Shown: in pieces, positions 26,003-35,262 of the stretch | Layout of the letters: each line of letters opens with the position of its first letter | Numbering within the stretch: the stretch's first letter is position 1 | Source of the DNA: a bacterium | GTDB lineage: Bacteria > Electryoneota > RPQS01 | Assembly: GCA_036504735.1 (NCBI GenBank) | Contig: DASXUQ010000005.1 | Location: forward strand, 589,377-653,376 | Direction of reading: 5' to 3' | DNA: 64,000 bases | Notes under the pieces: generated by a model | The model's database searches: none | Seen by the model: the letters and a program-made list of their open reading frames with translations, nothing else | What the model was told of the DNA's origin: nothing | Translations under genes and position numbers: made by a program

Positions 26003-26517
26003 GCAAACTGTCGTGGCCGGAAATGCTGGCAGTGACCGTGTTCGGCACGGGTTTCTCGCCCATCGCACCGGCAACCGTGGCATCGGCGGCAACGTGCGTG
26101 ATCTTCTGGTTTATTCCGGCGGCGCTCCGCTGGCCGTGGGCCCTGCTGCTCTTCCCGGCGACCTACGGCGGAATTCTATTGTCCACGCGGGCGATCCACG
26201 CGTTCGACGTGATCACCGATTCACGCTTCCAGAAACTGCGCCGACCCAATCCGCACAAGGAAGACCCCGATCAGGTTGTCATCGACGAATTTGTCGGTCA
26301 ATGGATTGCTCTGCTTGCCGTGCCGCACAACATCCTCGGATTCACCGCCGCCTTCATTGCCTTCCGCGTTCTGGACATTGTCAAGCCATTCGGTATCGAA
26401 GCTACCCAGAAACTTAAGGGCGGCTGGGGCATCATGATCGATGATGTCCTTGCGGGAATCGGCAGCGCCCTGCTTCTGCTGCTGGCCTCCAAACTGGTAA
26501 CGGTCCTGCTGCCTTGA
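25999..26517 (+). CDS. pgpA: Phosphatidylglycerophosphatase A
   Basis: Removes phosphate from phosphatidylglycerophosphate to give phosphatidylglycerol, in the inner membrane. About 172 residues. The family-typical acidic motifs are VVIDEFVGQW and MIDDVLAGIGS, with the N-terminal GTGFSPIAPATVAS. The GTG start at 25999 overlaps the pgsA stop (GTGA), and the stop overlaps the cinA TTG start (TTGA). The pgsA-pgpA pair is functionally coherent. Confidence 0.93.
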   Translation: MSKLSWPEMLAVTVFGTGFSPIAPATVASAATCVIFWFIPAALRWPWALLLFPATYGGILLSTRAIHAFDVITDSRFQKLRRPNPHKEDPDQVVIDEFVGQWIALLAVPHNILGFTAAFIAFRVLDIVKPFGIEATQKLKGGWGIMIDDVLAGIGSALLLLLASKLVTVLLP

Positions 26518-27788
26518 GCACCTCCCCCACATCCTCCCCACGCTTCCGCTGCGAACTGATTACCGTTGGTGATGAGGTGTTGCGCGGGGATATTGTCAAC
26601 GGCAACGCCGCTTACATCGGTCGCGCGCTCTCCGCTATCGGTTTTCCACCGAGTTGGTCCAGCGTGATCGCCGACAAGATGGATGTGATCAAGAGCGCAC
26701 TGCAAACGGCTCTGTCGCGGGCGCACGTGATTGTGCTGACCGGCGGCTTGGGACCGACTCCCGATGATTTGACCAGAGATGCGGTCGCGCAGTTTTTTGA
26801 TCTGCCGCTTCAGGAAGATCCGGTGCTGCTCGAGCATGTTGAGGCCCTGTTCCGCTCCCGTGGAATGGTCATGCCCGAGACGTCGCGCAACCAGAGTCTC
26901 TTCCCCATTGGCGCCAGCAAACTGCCGAATCCCCACGGCACCGCCGCCGGGATTCATATCGAGCGCGATGGGCGTCATGTGTTTTGTCTGCCGGGTGTGG
27001 CGATTGAAGCCCAGCAGATGACGGATGAATCCGTTGTGCCGATTGTCCGTGAAATATTTCCCGACGTACAGGTGTTTACCAAAACGCTGCGTCTGGCGGG
27101 CATCGGCGAATCGCACTTAATGCAGCAGGTCGGCAGACAGGAAGAAATCTGCGCACACGTGTCTGTAGCCTACCTGCCGCATCATGGACTATTGGATTTG
27201 CGGCTGACGGCTCACTCCACGGACAGGCTGGAAGCGGAAGCACAAATTGCCTTTGCCGAGGCGATTATCCGTGAGCACGTGTGGGAGCATATTTACGCCA
27301 CGGGTTCGGCCAAGCTCGGCGCGGTTATCGGCAATATTCTGATCAATCGCGGTCAGAAACTGGCAGTTGCCGAAAGCTGCACCGGAGGGTTGGTGTCGGA
27401 TATGATCACAGATATTCCCGGATCCTCTCGCTGGTTTGATCGCGGTTGGATCACCTATTCCAACGCCGCGAAAACAGGGAACATTTGTGTAGATGAGGAG
27501 TTAATTATCCGGCACGGGGCCGTGTCGGAAGAAGTCGCCTGCGCTATGGCGCAAGGTGCTCGAACAAACGCCGAAACTTCGTGGGGTATATCCACCACCG
27601 GAATCGCCGGACCTGACGGCGGGACAGCCAGTAAGCCGGTCGGTACGGTGTGGATTGCCGTTTCATCGGAGTCCGGCGCGCACGCCCGGCTGCTGCAACT
27701 TTCCGGCCTGCGCGAGACCATCAAACTCCGCACCGCACACTCGGTTCTTTATCTGCTTTACCGCAACCTGATGGGGTACACAGACTGA
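26514..27788 (+). CDS. cinA: CinA family protein (competence/damage-inducible; NMN amidase)
   Basis: 424 residues with two domains: N-terminal MoaB/molybdopterin-binding-like (ITVGDEVLRGDIVNGN, TGGLGPTPDDLTRDAVA) and C-terminal nicotinamide-nucleotide amidase (AVAESCTGGLVSDMIT, STTGIAGPDGGT). It is expected to recycle NMN from DNA ligase and hydrolyse damaged nucleotides. The TTG start at 26514 overlaps the pgpA stop. The position before thpR and recA is common in bacteria. Confidence 0.95.
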   Translation: MSTSPTSSPRFRCELITVGDEVLRGDIVNGNAAYIGRALSAIGFPPSWSSVIADKMDVIKSALQTALSRAHVIVLTGGLGPTPDDLTRDAVAQFFDLPLQEDPVLLEHVEALFRSRGMVMPETSRNQSLFPIGASKLPNPHGTAAGIHIERDGRHVFCLPGVAIEAQQMTDESVVPIVREIFPDVQVFTKTLRLAGIGESHLMQQVGRQEEICAHVSVAYLPHHGLLDLRLTAHSTDRLEAEAQIAFAEAIIREHVWEHIYATGSAKLGAVIGNILINRGQKLAVAESCTGGLVSDMITDIPGSSRWFDRGWITYSNAAKTGNICVDEELIIRHGAVSEEVACAMAQGARTNAETSWGISTTGIAGPDGGTASKPVGTVWIAVSSESGAHARLLQLSGLRETIKLRTAHSVLYLLYRNLMGYTD

Positions 27789-28366
27789 TGCGGCTCTTCA
27801 TTGCCATCGGTCTGCCGGATGCGTGGAAGCAGATCCTTGCGCTGCCCGAGTCCAGCATTGGCTGGCTGGGACGCGGCGTAAAATGGGTGGAACCGCGCGG
27901 GATGCACCTGACGCTGAGGTTTCTCGGTGAAGTGCCCGACAACGAGCTTTCCGCACTCCAGTCTGCCATTACCGAGGCCATCGGCGACACTGCGCCCTTC
28001 GCCATGCGCATTCATGGAACCGGAGTATTTCCCAATGCCCGGCGGCCACGGGTGTACTGGGCGGGGATCGAAGCACCGGGCACGCTGATCGAGATGCAGA
28101 AACGCATCGAAGAGCGCATGCAGGACCTTGACTTCGAAAAGGAAGAGAATCCGTTCCGGCCACATCTGACGCTTGCGCGTATCAAAGAGCCGATTGGCAA
28201 GGAACGCATGACGGAAGCCTTGTTGAACTTCCGCCTCGAAAGCGACCCCATCAACGTCACTGAAGTGCTTCTGATGCAAAGCCATCTCTCCAAAGACGGC
28301 GCGCAGTACGAAGCCATCCGGCATTTCCCGCTGACCGGCGGGCAAACGCAAATCAACCCGAGATAA
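27788..28366 (+). CDS. thpR: RNA 2',3'-cyclic phosphodiesterase
   Basis: 2H phosphoesterase of the LigT/ThpR family, 192 residues. The two catalytic HxT motifs are HLTLRFLGE (about residue 41) and HLTLARI (about residue 128). The ATG at 27788 overlaps the cinA stop as TGATG. The natural substrate is unsure. It is often found next to cinA and recA. Confidence 0.93.
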   Translation: MRLFIAIGLPDAWKQILALPESSIGWLGRGVKWVEPRGMHLTLRFLGEVPDNELSALQSAITEAIGDTAPFAMRIHGTGVFPNARRPRVYWAGIEAPGTLIEMQKRIEERMQDLDFEKEENPFRPHLTLARIKEPIGKERMTEALLNFRLESDPINVTEVLLMQSHLSKDGAQYEAIRHFPLTGGQTQINPR

Positions 28367-28368
28367 GT

Positions 28369-28836
28369 ATGTCCCGACAATCCTGGATTTTGGAGATCAA
28401 CGCCAACAAGGATAAGGTGTGGAACCTGCTGGCCGATCCCAAGGAATTTGCCTTTTGGGCCCCTAACGTGCGTGATCTGGCGCTGGAGCCGAACAAGCTC
28501 GACGTGGATACGATCCGCCATTTCCGTCTCGATATCAGCGGCAAAATTGAAACCCTCGAAACACGTATCACCCATTGCACCCCCGGCGAGAGTTTCGCCG
28601 AGTCGCCCGTGGGGGGATCGCTGAAGATCCACGAAAAAGTGACGCACCTCAAAATGGTGTATCGCGTGGAATCGCTGGACGACAAGACCTGCAACTTCAT
28701 GTTCACCATGGATTGGGAAATGAAGGGCTTCTTGAATCAGATGCTGGAGAAGGTGGTTATGGGCGCCTTCACATCCCAGCTCCGGCTGTGGTTCGACCGT
28801 ATGAGAACCTACGCCGAGACCGGACGTCCTGTCTAA
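28369..28836 (+). CDS. SRPBCC (START-like) family protein
   Basis: 155 residues with the alpha/beta grip pattern of SRPBCC proteins: the start ILEINANKDKVWNLLADPKEFAFW is the usual first strand and helix. It may bind a hydrophobic ligand, which is unknown. It lies between thpR (2 bases) and recA (60 bases), which is not a standard member of this cluster. Confidence 0.75.
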   Translation: MSRQSWILEINANKDKVWNLLADPKEFAFWAPNVRDLALEPNKLDVDTIRHFRLDISGKIETLETRITHCTPGESFAESPVGGSLKIHEKVTHLKMVYRVESLDDKTCNFMFTMDWEMKGFLNQMLEKVVMGAFTSQLRLWFDRMRTYAETGRPV

Positions 28837-28896
28837 GGACATGCGGCCCTGCGGGCGACATCTCTAACTTTCAACATATTAACTAAGAGATCGGTC

Positions 28897-29976
28897 ATGA
28901 CCAAAGAAACCGACGACAAAAAGAAGAATCTCGACATTGCCCTGCAGCAGATCGACAAGCAGTACGGCAAGGGATCGATTATGCGGCTTGGCGACAATGG
29001 GCCGATTCAACGGGTAGAGGTCATTCCCACCGGGTCGCTCGCGCTGGATTCAGCTCTCGGAGCCGGCGGCGTGCCGCGCGGCCGTGTCATTGAAATCTAC
29101 GGACCGGAATCTTCCGGCAAGACGACCCTGGCGCTGAGCATTATTGCCCAGGCCCAGAAGTCGGGCGGCAGCGCTGCGATTATCGACGCGGAACATGCCC
29201 TCGATGCCACCTATGCCAAGGCGCTGGGTGTGAACATCGACGAGCTGCTGGTCAGTCAGCCCGACACCGGCGAACAGGCGCTGGAAATCGCCGAGATGCT
29301 GATTCGCTCCTCGGCGCTGGATGTGGTGGTGGTCGACTCCGTGGCAGCCCTGGTGCCCAAGGCGGAAATCGAAGGCGAGATGGGCGATGCCCTGCCGGGT
29401 TTGCAGGCGCGACTGATGAGTCAGGCGCTGCGCAAACTGACGGCGGTGGTCTCCCGCTCCCGCACCAGCCTCATCTTCATCAACCAGCTCCGAATGAAGA
29501 TCGGCGTTATGTTCGGTAACCCCGAAACCACCACCGGCGGTAACGCGCTGAAGTTCTACGCCACGGTGCGGATGGACATTCGCCGCGTCGCGTCTCTCAA
29601 GGACGGCGAAAATATCGTCGGAAACCGCACGCGTGTAAAGGTCGTTAAAAACAAGTTAGCGGCCCCCTTCCGTGAAGCGGAATTTGACATCATGTACGGC
29701 CGTGGCATTGATCACACCGGCGACGTGCTGGACCTCGCGTCCAACCTCGGCGTGGTGAACAAGAGCGGCACGTGGTACAGTTACAATGAGGAGCGGCTGG
29801 GCCAGGGCAAAGACCGCGTGGTGGAACTGCTGAATGAGAATCCCACCACTCTGGCCAGCATCGAGCGGGCCGTCCGCACCATGCTGGGCTTTGAAGCTCC
29901 CGAACTTGCCGAGGCGGCTCCCGCAGCCGAACCGGCGACCGATGGTCGCACGTCGAGAAGCAAAAAGAACGCTTAA
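28897..29976 (+). CDS. recA: Recombinase RecA
   Basis: Strand-exchange protein and SOS coprotease, 359 residues. Walker [10 protein letters not shown] is at residues 69-77, and other hallmarks are [20 protein letters not shown], the DNA-binding loop 2 [20 protein letters not shown], and [13 protein letters not shown]. The C-terminus is Ala/Glu-rich with a basic end (RTSRSKKNA). I find no obvious LexA box in the 60 bases before it. recX follows after one short gene. Confidence 0.99.
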   Translation: MTKETDDKKKNLDIALQQIDKQYGKGSIMRLGDNGPIQRVEVIPTGSLALDSALGAGGVPRGRVIEIYGPESSGKTTLALSIIAQAQKSGGSAAIIDAEHALDATYAKALGVNIDELLVSQPDTGEQALEIAEMLIRSSALDVVVVDSVAALVPKAEIEGEMGDALPGLQARLMSQALRKLTAVVSRSRTSLIFINQLRMKIGVMFGNPETTTGGNALKFYATVRMDIRRVASLKDGENIVGNRTRVKVVKNKLAAPFREAEFDIMYGRGIDHTGDVLDLASNLGVVNKSGTWYSYNEERLGQGKDRVVELLNENPTTLASIERAVRTMLGFEAPELAEAAPAAEPATDGRTSRSKKNA

Positions 29977-29989
29977 GCCGGCCCTACCG

Positions 29990-30622
29990 GTGAAGATTAG
30001 ACATCATCATGGGCGGCGGCTGTTGTTGGCCGCCGCCGTGCTGTTCCTGTTGGCCACAGCAGTACAGGCCCATCAGCTTGTGCTGTCGACGGGTTACGCC
30101 AATTCCAGCGCACCCAAGACCGGAGGGGACATCGACAAGGTCAATCCGCCCTTCACAGGCGGCGGTGGCTTTGCGGTCGGGGTGCGGGCCGACCTCGACA
30201 CGCCCAACAAGCGGATGTGGATCAGTCCGGCGTTCCTCTTCTGGAACAATCTAACCGGCGCGCCCGACCTGAATTCCCGCGTGAACTATTTTCAAATGGA
30301 AATCGGCGGCCGCGTGTCGGTGCATACGCGCACCGATCCCACCTTCTATGGTGGCGCGGGCGTGGGCTATACCCTGTCACACGGCGTCAAGCGTCCGCGC
30401 TACGCCGGCGACGCCCAGACCTTCGACGGAGATTTTCCTTCAGCGTCCATACATGGCGGGGTCAAACTGCCCAATCCCTCGTCCGGCGTAACGGTGCTCG
30501 CGGAAGCATCCTATCACTTCGGGTTGGAACAGCCAACGGGGCATCTTGCCATCGGCCCGGCCCGCGCGGCGTTGATTCAGATCGGCGTTGCCTTCGACTT
30601 AGTGAGTGGAGCGCAGCCGTGA
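29990..30622 (+). CDS. Small outer-membrane beta-barrel-type protein
   Basis: 210 residues from a GTG start at 29990. A clear signal peptide (RRLLLAAAVLFLLATAVQA) ends near residue 26. The rest has alternating polar/hydrophobic strands and Gly-rich turns (FTGGGGFAVGVRADL, GGAGVGYTLSHG) and ends in VAFDLVSGAQP, consistent with an eight-stranded barrel. No family is recognised. It is placed between recA and recX, and its stop overlaps the recX start by GTGA, so a stress-linked expression is possible. Confidence 0.7.
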   Translation: MKIRHHHGRRLLLAAAVLFLLATAVQAHQLVLSTGYANSSAPKTGGDIDKVNPPFTGGGGFAVGVRADLDTPNKRMWISPAFLFWNNLTGAPDLNSRVNYFQMEIGGRVSVHTRTDPTFYGGAGVGYTLSHGVKRPRYAGDAQTFDGDFPSASIHGGVKLPNPSSGVTVLAEASYHFGLEQPTGHLAIGPARAALIQIGVAFDLVSGAQP

Positions 30623-31134
30623 ACATCGAATATCCGCAGCGAACAGAACGCCGCTCCCGGCCCAAGGTCAACTCCCTGCAGTATGCCGTAAGGCTGCTCT
30701 CCGTTCGCTCCTATTCCGAGAAGCGGCTGCGCGAAAAACTGGCAGGCCGGCAGTTTACTCCCGAAGAGATTGACAGTGCGGTCAAGCGGTTGCGCGACGA
30801 GCGGCTGCTGGATGACCGCAACTTCGCCGAAGAATTTGTGCGCACGCGGTTGCTGCTCCGTCCCCGGACGGGCGCGGCTTTATTGCGCGACCTGCTGCAG
30901 CGCGGCATTTCCAAGCATCTGGCACAGGAAGTGATTGCCGAAATGGCTCCCAAAGACCAGGATGAGGCGCTGGCGCGCGAACTGCTGCGGCGTAAGGCGT
31001 CGCTCTATGCAGGATTGGATGATCAGACCCGCCGCCGCCGCATCATGAGCATGCTCGCGCGGCGAGGTTTTTCCTACGATACCATCGATAAAGTGCTCAA
31101 GGCCGGTCCCGGCGACCTGTCCGATGAGTCCTGA
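30619..31134 (+). CDS. recX: Regulatory protein RecX
   Basis: Modulator of RecA filaments, 171 residues from GTG 30619. The three-helix repeats are visible in LLSVRSYSEKRLREKLAGR, IDSAVKRLRDERLLDDRNFAEEFVR, and the C-terminal IMSMLARRGFSYDTIDKVL. It overlaps the preceding barrel gene by GTGA. Confidence 0.93.
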   Translation: MNIEYPQRTERRSRPKVNSLQYAVRLLSVRSYSEKRLREKLAGRQFTPEEIDSAVKRLRDERLLDDRNFAEEFVRTRLLLRPRTGAALLRDLLQRGISKHLAQEVIAEMAPKDQDEALARELLRRKASLYAGLDDQTRRRRIMSMLARRGFSYDTIDKVLKAGPGDLSDES

Positions 31135-31178
31135 CAGCCGGGCCGTAATTTCCCTTTGCATCTTGCCAACGAAGTGAT

Positions 31179-33866
31179 ATGACCTCCAAAGAAATCCGCC
31201 AACAGTTCCTCGAGTTCTTCCGCGAACGCGGCCACACCATCGTTCCTTCCGCCTCCGTGGTTCCGCAGGACGACCCTACGTTGCTTTTTACCAACGCGGG
31301 CATGAACCAGTTCAAGCCTATTTTTCTCGGCCGCGTCAAGCCGGACTACACCCGCGCCGCGGACACGCAGAAGTGCATCCGCGTCTCCGGCAAGCACAAC
31401 GATCTCGAAGAGGTCGGTCCGTCGCCTTACCATCATACGTTTTTCGAGATGCTGGGCAACTGGAGTTTCGGCGACTACTTCAAGAAGGATGCGATTGTCT
31501 GGGCCTGGGATCTGATCACACGCGTGTATGGCATGCCCAAGGACAAGCTTTACGCCACCGTCTACGAGACCGATGATGAGGCCGAAGCGCTGTGGAAGAG
31601 CGAGACCGATATTATTCCGTCGCACGTGCTGCGCTACGGCAAGAAGGACAATTTCTGGACGATGGGCGACACCGGCCCCTGCGGCCCGTGCAGCGAACTG
31701 CACATCGACCGTGGCCCGTCCTTCGATTCCGATCCGAACGCGTTCGTCAACACCGGCTCGCCGCGCTACATCGAACTGTGGAATCTGGTCTTCATCCAGT
31801 ATGAACTCCAGAAGGACGGCACGCTGCTTCCCCTTCCCGCCTGTCATGTGGACACCGGCGCGGGACTGGAGCGGCTGACTACGGTCATGAACGGCCTGCG
31901 TTCGAACTATGACACGGATCTTTTCCAGCCGATCATTCAGACCATTGCGCAGATGTCCGGCAGACCGTATGCCGATGATCCGAGCGGCGTGCCGCACCGG
32001 GTGATCGCTGACCACTTGCGCTGCCTGTCCTTTGCCATTGCCGACGGCGCCATGCCCGGCAACGAAGGGCGCGGCTATGTGCTGCGTCGCATTCTGCGCC
32101 GCGCGGCGCGTTTCGGGCGCAAACTCGAGATTCATGAACCGTTTATCTACAAGCTGGTACCGGTGCTGATCGATGTGATGGGCGACGTTTTCCCTGAACT
32201 CAAAGAGCGCCACCTGCACGTCACCCGCGTCATTCAGTCCGAGGAAGAGCATTTCGGCAAGACGCTGGATCGCGGCCTCGAACGCTTCGACGAAGTGGTT
32301 TCCGAGTTGCGCCAGCACAAGTCCACCATTATCCCGGGTGCGGAAGCCTTCCGCCTTTATGACACTTTTGGTTTCCCGCTCGATCTGATGCAGCTTATGG
32401 CCCGCGAGCAGGAATTAACGGTGGATGAGGCGGGATTCGAAAAGGAGATGGCGGCGCAGAAGGAGCGGGCCAGAGCGGCAGGAACGTTTAAGGCTGATGG
32501 TGGCTTCAAGAAATTCGTTTCAGAGATATATGGACCGTCCCAGTTCGTCGGATATGATCATTGGAATAGCGTTGAAGCAGATCTTCTAGGCATCGAGCCG
32601 CAGGATGTGGATGATAACTCCTTCTATCTTGTGACGGACAGAACCCCCTTCTACGCGGAATCTGGTGGACAAGTCGCCGATCGCGGATTCATTGACCTCG
32701 TTACAGATGCAGGTCTTCCAGATAGATTGGAAGTCACCGAAGTTCAGCGAATGGGACAAGCGATTGTCCATACAGTTCAGCCCGCATCGCCAGACATTAA
32801 GCAGTCGCTCGTCAGGAAGGTCCGATCCGACGACGAAACTTGGGTGAAACGCACGAAAGCTCGGCTGTCGGTGAGGCGTGAACATCGCATCCCCACTCAG
32901 TACAACCACACGGCCACGCACTTGCTGCAGGCCGCGCTCCGTGAGGCGCTGGGAACGCACGTGCATCAGACCGGCTCGCTGGTAGATCCTGACTATTTGC
33001 GCTTCGACTATTCCCACTATGAGAAGCCAACGGAAAGCGAACTGAAGCAGATCGAAGAGCGCGTCAACGAGTTCATCCGCATGAACTATCCGGTTAAGCC
33101 GCGCACTACGACCCTTGCCGAAGCTAAGGCCGCCGGTGCGATGGCGCTGTTCGGCGAGAAGTATGGCGAAGAAGTGCGGCTGGTAGAGATCGGCGAGAAT
33201 GGTCAGTACATTTCCCGCGAACTCTGCGGCGGCACGCACGTGAGCCGCACCGGCGACATCGGTGTGTTTGTGATCGAAACCGAAACCTCCGTCGCCGCGG
33301 GCATCCGGCGCATTATCGCCCTCACAGGCGAGCGCGCGCTGCGCTATCTGCTTGAACGCCGCGACAAGGTCAATGACTTCACCGGAGTGTTGCAAAGCGA
33401 AGGCAGCGACCCGCTGGACAAGCTGCGCAAGATCCTCGAAGATAAGAAAAAGCTCGAGAAGGAACTCGAGCATCTGCGCGCCCAGACGGCGGCCTCCTCC
33501 ATGCACGATCTGGCATCGAAGGCCGTATCCATCGGCAGCGCAAAACTGGTGGCCACGCAGGTGGATGCTCAGAATATGGATCAGCTCAAAGAGATCGGCG
33601 ACGCATTGCGCGAGGCACTGGGCTCGGGCGTCGGCGTGCTGCTGTCCGTATTTGACGGCAAGCCCGCGCTGGTGGTGGTGGTCACTCCCGATCTGGTCAA
33701 GTCCGGCGTGGATGCTGTGCCCATCGTCAAGGAACTCGCTAAGTTCCTGCAAGGCGGCGGCGGCGGCAAGCCGCATCTGGCCACGGCAGGCGGCAAGAAT
33801 CTCGAGGGTATCGCTGACGTGCTGGCTAACGCGCAGGACCTGGTCGGTAAATACGTCAAATCGTGA
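31179..33866 (+). CDS. alaS: Alanine--tRNA ligase
   Basis: Class II synthetase with 895 residues in the normal order: catalytic core (KPIFLGR, NTGSPRYIELWNLVFIQY, GAGLERL), tRNA-binding helices, editing domain with zinc ligands HTATH (577-581) and CGGTH (683-687), and a C-terminal DHHA1-like domain rich in Gly (LQGGGGGKPHLATAGG). The stretch at about 32480-32890 (residues about 434-571, start of the editing domain) uses clearly different codons and a lower GC than its flanks, which suggests a recombined segment. recX is 44 bases upstream. Confidence 0.98.
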   Translation: MTSKEIRQQFLEFFRERGHTIVPSASVVPQDDPTLLFTNAGMNQFKPIFLGRVKPDYTRAADTQKCIRVSGKHNDLEEVGPSPYHHTFFEMLGNWSFGDYFKKDAIVWAWDLITRVYGMPKDKLYATVYETDDEAEALWKSETDIIPSHVLRYGKKDNFWTMGDTGPCGPCSELHIDRGPSFDSDPNAFVNTGSPRYIELWNLVFIQYELQKDGTLLPLPACHVDTGAGLERLTTVMNGLRSNYDTDLFQPIIQTIAQMSGRPYADDPSGVPHRVIADHLRCLSFAIADGAMPGNEGRGYVLRRILRRAARFGRKLEIHEPFIYKLVPVLIDVMGDVFPELKERHLHVTRVIQSEEEHFGKTLDRGLERFDEVVSELRQHKSTIIPGAEAFRLYDTFGFPLDLMQLMAREQELTVDEAGFEKEMAAQKERARAAGTFKADGGFKKFVSEIYGPSQFVGYDHWNSVEADLLGIEPQDVDDNSFYLVTDRTPFYAESGGQVADRGFIDLVTDAGLPDRLEVTEVQRMGQAIVHTVQPASPDIKQSLVRKVRSDDETWVKRTKARLSVRREHRIPTQYNHTATHLLQAALREALGTHVHQTGSLVDPDYLRFDYSHYEKPTESELKQIEERVNEFIRMNYPVKPRTTTLAEAKAAGAMALFGEKYGEEVRLVEIGENGQYISRELCGGTHVSRTGDIGVFVIETETSVAAGIRRIIALTGERALRYLLERRDKVNDFTGVLQSEGSDPLDKLRKILEDKKKLEKELEHLRAQTAASSMHDLASKAVSIGSAKLVATQVDAQNMDQLKEIGDALREALGSGVGVLLSVFDGKPALVVVVTPDLVKSGVDAVPIVKELAKFLQGGGGGKPHLATAGGKNLEGIADVLANAQDLVGKYVKS

Positions 33867-33875
33867 AAATGGAAA

Positions 33876-33901
33876 AAGGGCAGCCTGATGGGGCTGCCCT
33901 T
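33876..33901 (-). terminator. Terminator between alaS and the selenocysteine peroxiredoxin
   Basis: A perfect 10-bp stem (33876-33885 with 33892-33901) with a 6-base loop. On the minus strand it runs into five T residues, so it fits the end of the peroxiredoxin gene. It may also stop alaS transcripts. Confidence 0.8.
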
Positions 33902-33929
33902 CGCTGAACTCCTGTGGTCTCCCGCTGCG

Positions 33930-34394
33930 CTACACGAGTCTGGAAAGATACGCGAGCACTTCCTCGTTGTGAACGGGAGCGGAGACCGGGTCCCAGATCT
34001 TCTCAATCCGCCCGTTGTCGTCGATCATGAACGACACACGACGCGCACGCACACTCGCTTCATCCGGTTTGTTCGCCACACCATAGGCCCGGGTTACCGT
34101 GCCGCCGGTATCGGCCAACAGCGAAAAAGGCAGCGAGTATTTCTGAGCAAAGCGTTTATGTGATTCCGGCGTATCCGTACTCACACCGAGCACGGCAATT
34201 CCCTGCGCGGCATACTGACTGATGCTGCGAGCGAAATTGACAGCTTCCAAGGTTCAGCCCGGCGTGTCGTCACGCCCGTAGAAATAAAGCAGTACGCGTT
34301 GGCCGTTGTAGTCCGGCAGACGGTGGCGCCTGCCATCACCATCCATCAGATCGAAATCCGGCGCGGGTTGGCCTTCCTGCAAATGAGTGTGCAT
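33930..34394 (-). CDS. bcp: Peroxiredoxin (BCP/PrxQ family) with selenocysteine at the peroxidatic position
   Basis: 155 codons from ATG 34394 with one in-frame UGA at codon 47 (34256-34254). Before it the frame reads MHTHLQEGQPAPDFDL...LLYFYGRDDTPG, and after it TLEAVNFARSISQYAAQG...VSTDTPESHKRF. In the BCP family this site is TPGCT, so the UGA stands exactly for the peroxidatic Cys and is read as Sec. No resolving Cys follows at the usual place, so it works as a one-Sec enzyme. A candidate SECIS hairpin lies at 34206-34229. Termination at the UGA would leave only 46 residues, and a caller starting after it would lose the active site. The gene has its own promoter (34469-34497) and terminator. 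Confidence 0.9.
34206..34229 (-). promoter_or_regulatory. Candidate SECIS element in the peroxiredoxin mRNA
   Basis: The hairpin begins 24 nt after the UGA: CGC, one A-C mismatch, GCAU, an 8-base loop, AUGC, GCG. The loop starts 32 nt after the UGA, inside the known bacterial range of about 16 to 37. The first two loop bases are C and A rather than G, so this is weaker than the SelD element. Confidence 0.5.
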
Positions 34395-34468
34395 GTTGCA
34401 TGCCCCGTTTCTAAATTCACACCATTCTTTGACTAAAAATGTTCCATTGCGCTTGCCGCATGGGGACT

Positions 34469-34497
34469 AACATAGCCACAATCCTTCAGACTTTCAA
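34469..34497 (-). promoter_or_regulatory. Promoter of the selenocysteine peroxiredoxin gene
   Basis: On the minus strand: TTGAAA (34497-34492), a 17-bp spacer, TATGTT (34474-34469), about 75 bases before the ATG. The remaining divergent gap up to gmhA (34395-34635) shows no gene. Confidence 0.65.
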
Positions 34498-34635
34498 GTC
34501 ACGGGTAGGGTCAACAGCGATGCAATTATTTCTACTTGCTTGCACTAACTTCTTCATCGTGCCTTCAGAATGAGAATCAGGAGAGGCGTCCCACTGCGCG
34601 GGACGTCATCAGAGTATTTCGGATCAGGAACTGCC

Positions 34636-35262
34636 ATGAACGAACCTCAGATTTCCGCCATCAAGAAGTCCCTTGAAACCGCCGTTCAACAGGCGGCAGA
34701 AATGCATGGCCGCATGGACGAAACCCTCCCCGCTCTTTCGGCAATTGCCCAGGCGTGCGCACAGGCGTTGCGTAGCGGGGGCACGGTCTACTTCTGCGGC
34801 AACGGAGGTTCTGCGGCGGAAAGCCAGCATCTGGCCACGGAATTTGTCGTCCGCCTCTCTTCACAGCGAAATCGCGCGGCCCTCTCCTCTATCGCCCTGA
34901 CTACCGACACCAGCCTGATTACCGCCTGCTCCAATGACCTCGGATTCGACAAGATTTACTCCCGCCAGATCGAAGCTCACCTGAAGGCCGGCGACGTGCT
35001 GATTCTCCTCTCGACCTCCGGAGCATCGCCCAATCTTCTCGAAGCCGCCAGCGCGGCGCGACACAGGCGGGGAACTGTGGCGGCGTTTGTCGGTGAAAAA
35101 CAGACACCGCTGGACAAGCTGGCCCACCACACCCTGCACATCCCCTCGCCGCACTCGCAGCGGGTACAGGAAGGTCATTTGCTGTGCGGTCATCTGCTGG
35201 TGGAAATGGTGGAAGACCTTCTGACTGAAACGCCGTCATCCGCGCCGGAAAATAGTCGATGA
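34636..35262 (+). CDS. gmhA: Sedoheptulose-7-phosphate isomerase (SIS domain)
   Basis: First step of ADP-heptose synthesis for the lipopolysaccharide core; 208 residues. It shows the SIS signature (FCGNGGSAAESQHLATEFVVR), the loop LSTSGASPNLLEA, and the C-terminal His-rich region HLLCGHLLVEMVEDLL. The ATG at 34636 has AGGA seven bases upstream; an ATG at 34570 lacks family support. The presence of this gene agrees with an outer membrane. It overlaps the next gene by ATGA. Confidence 0.93.
   Translation: MNEPQISAIKKSLETAVQQAAEMHGRMDETLPALSAIAQACAQALRSGGTVYFCGNGGSAAESQHLATEFVVRLSSQRNRAALSSIALTTDTSLITACSNDLGFDKIYSRQIEAHLKAGDVLILLSTSGASPNLLEAASAARHRRGTVAAFVGEKQTPLDKLAHHTLHIPSPHSQRVQEGHLLCGHLLVEMVEDLLTETPSSAPENSR

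Noticed and set aside
28837-28896. LexA-type SOS box before recA
   Set aside because: No convincing palindromic operator was found in the 60-base gap.
34254-34256. Peroxiredoxin UGA as a sequencing error or pseudogene mutation
   Set aside because: It falls exactly on the catalytic residue, the frame is intact on both sides, a promoter and terminator are present, and SelD shows the same pattern.
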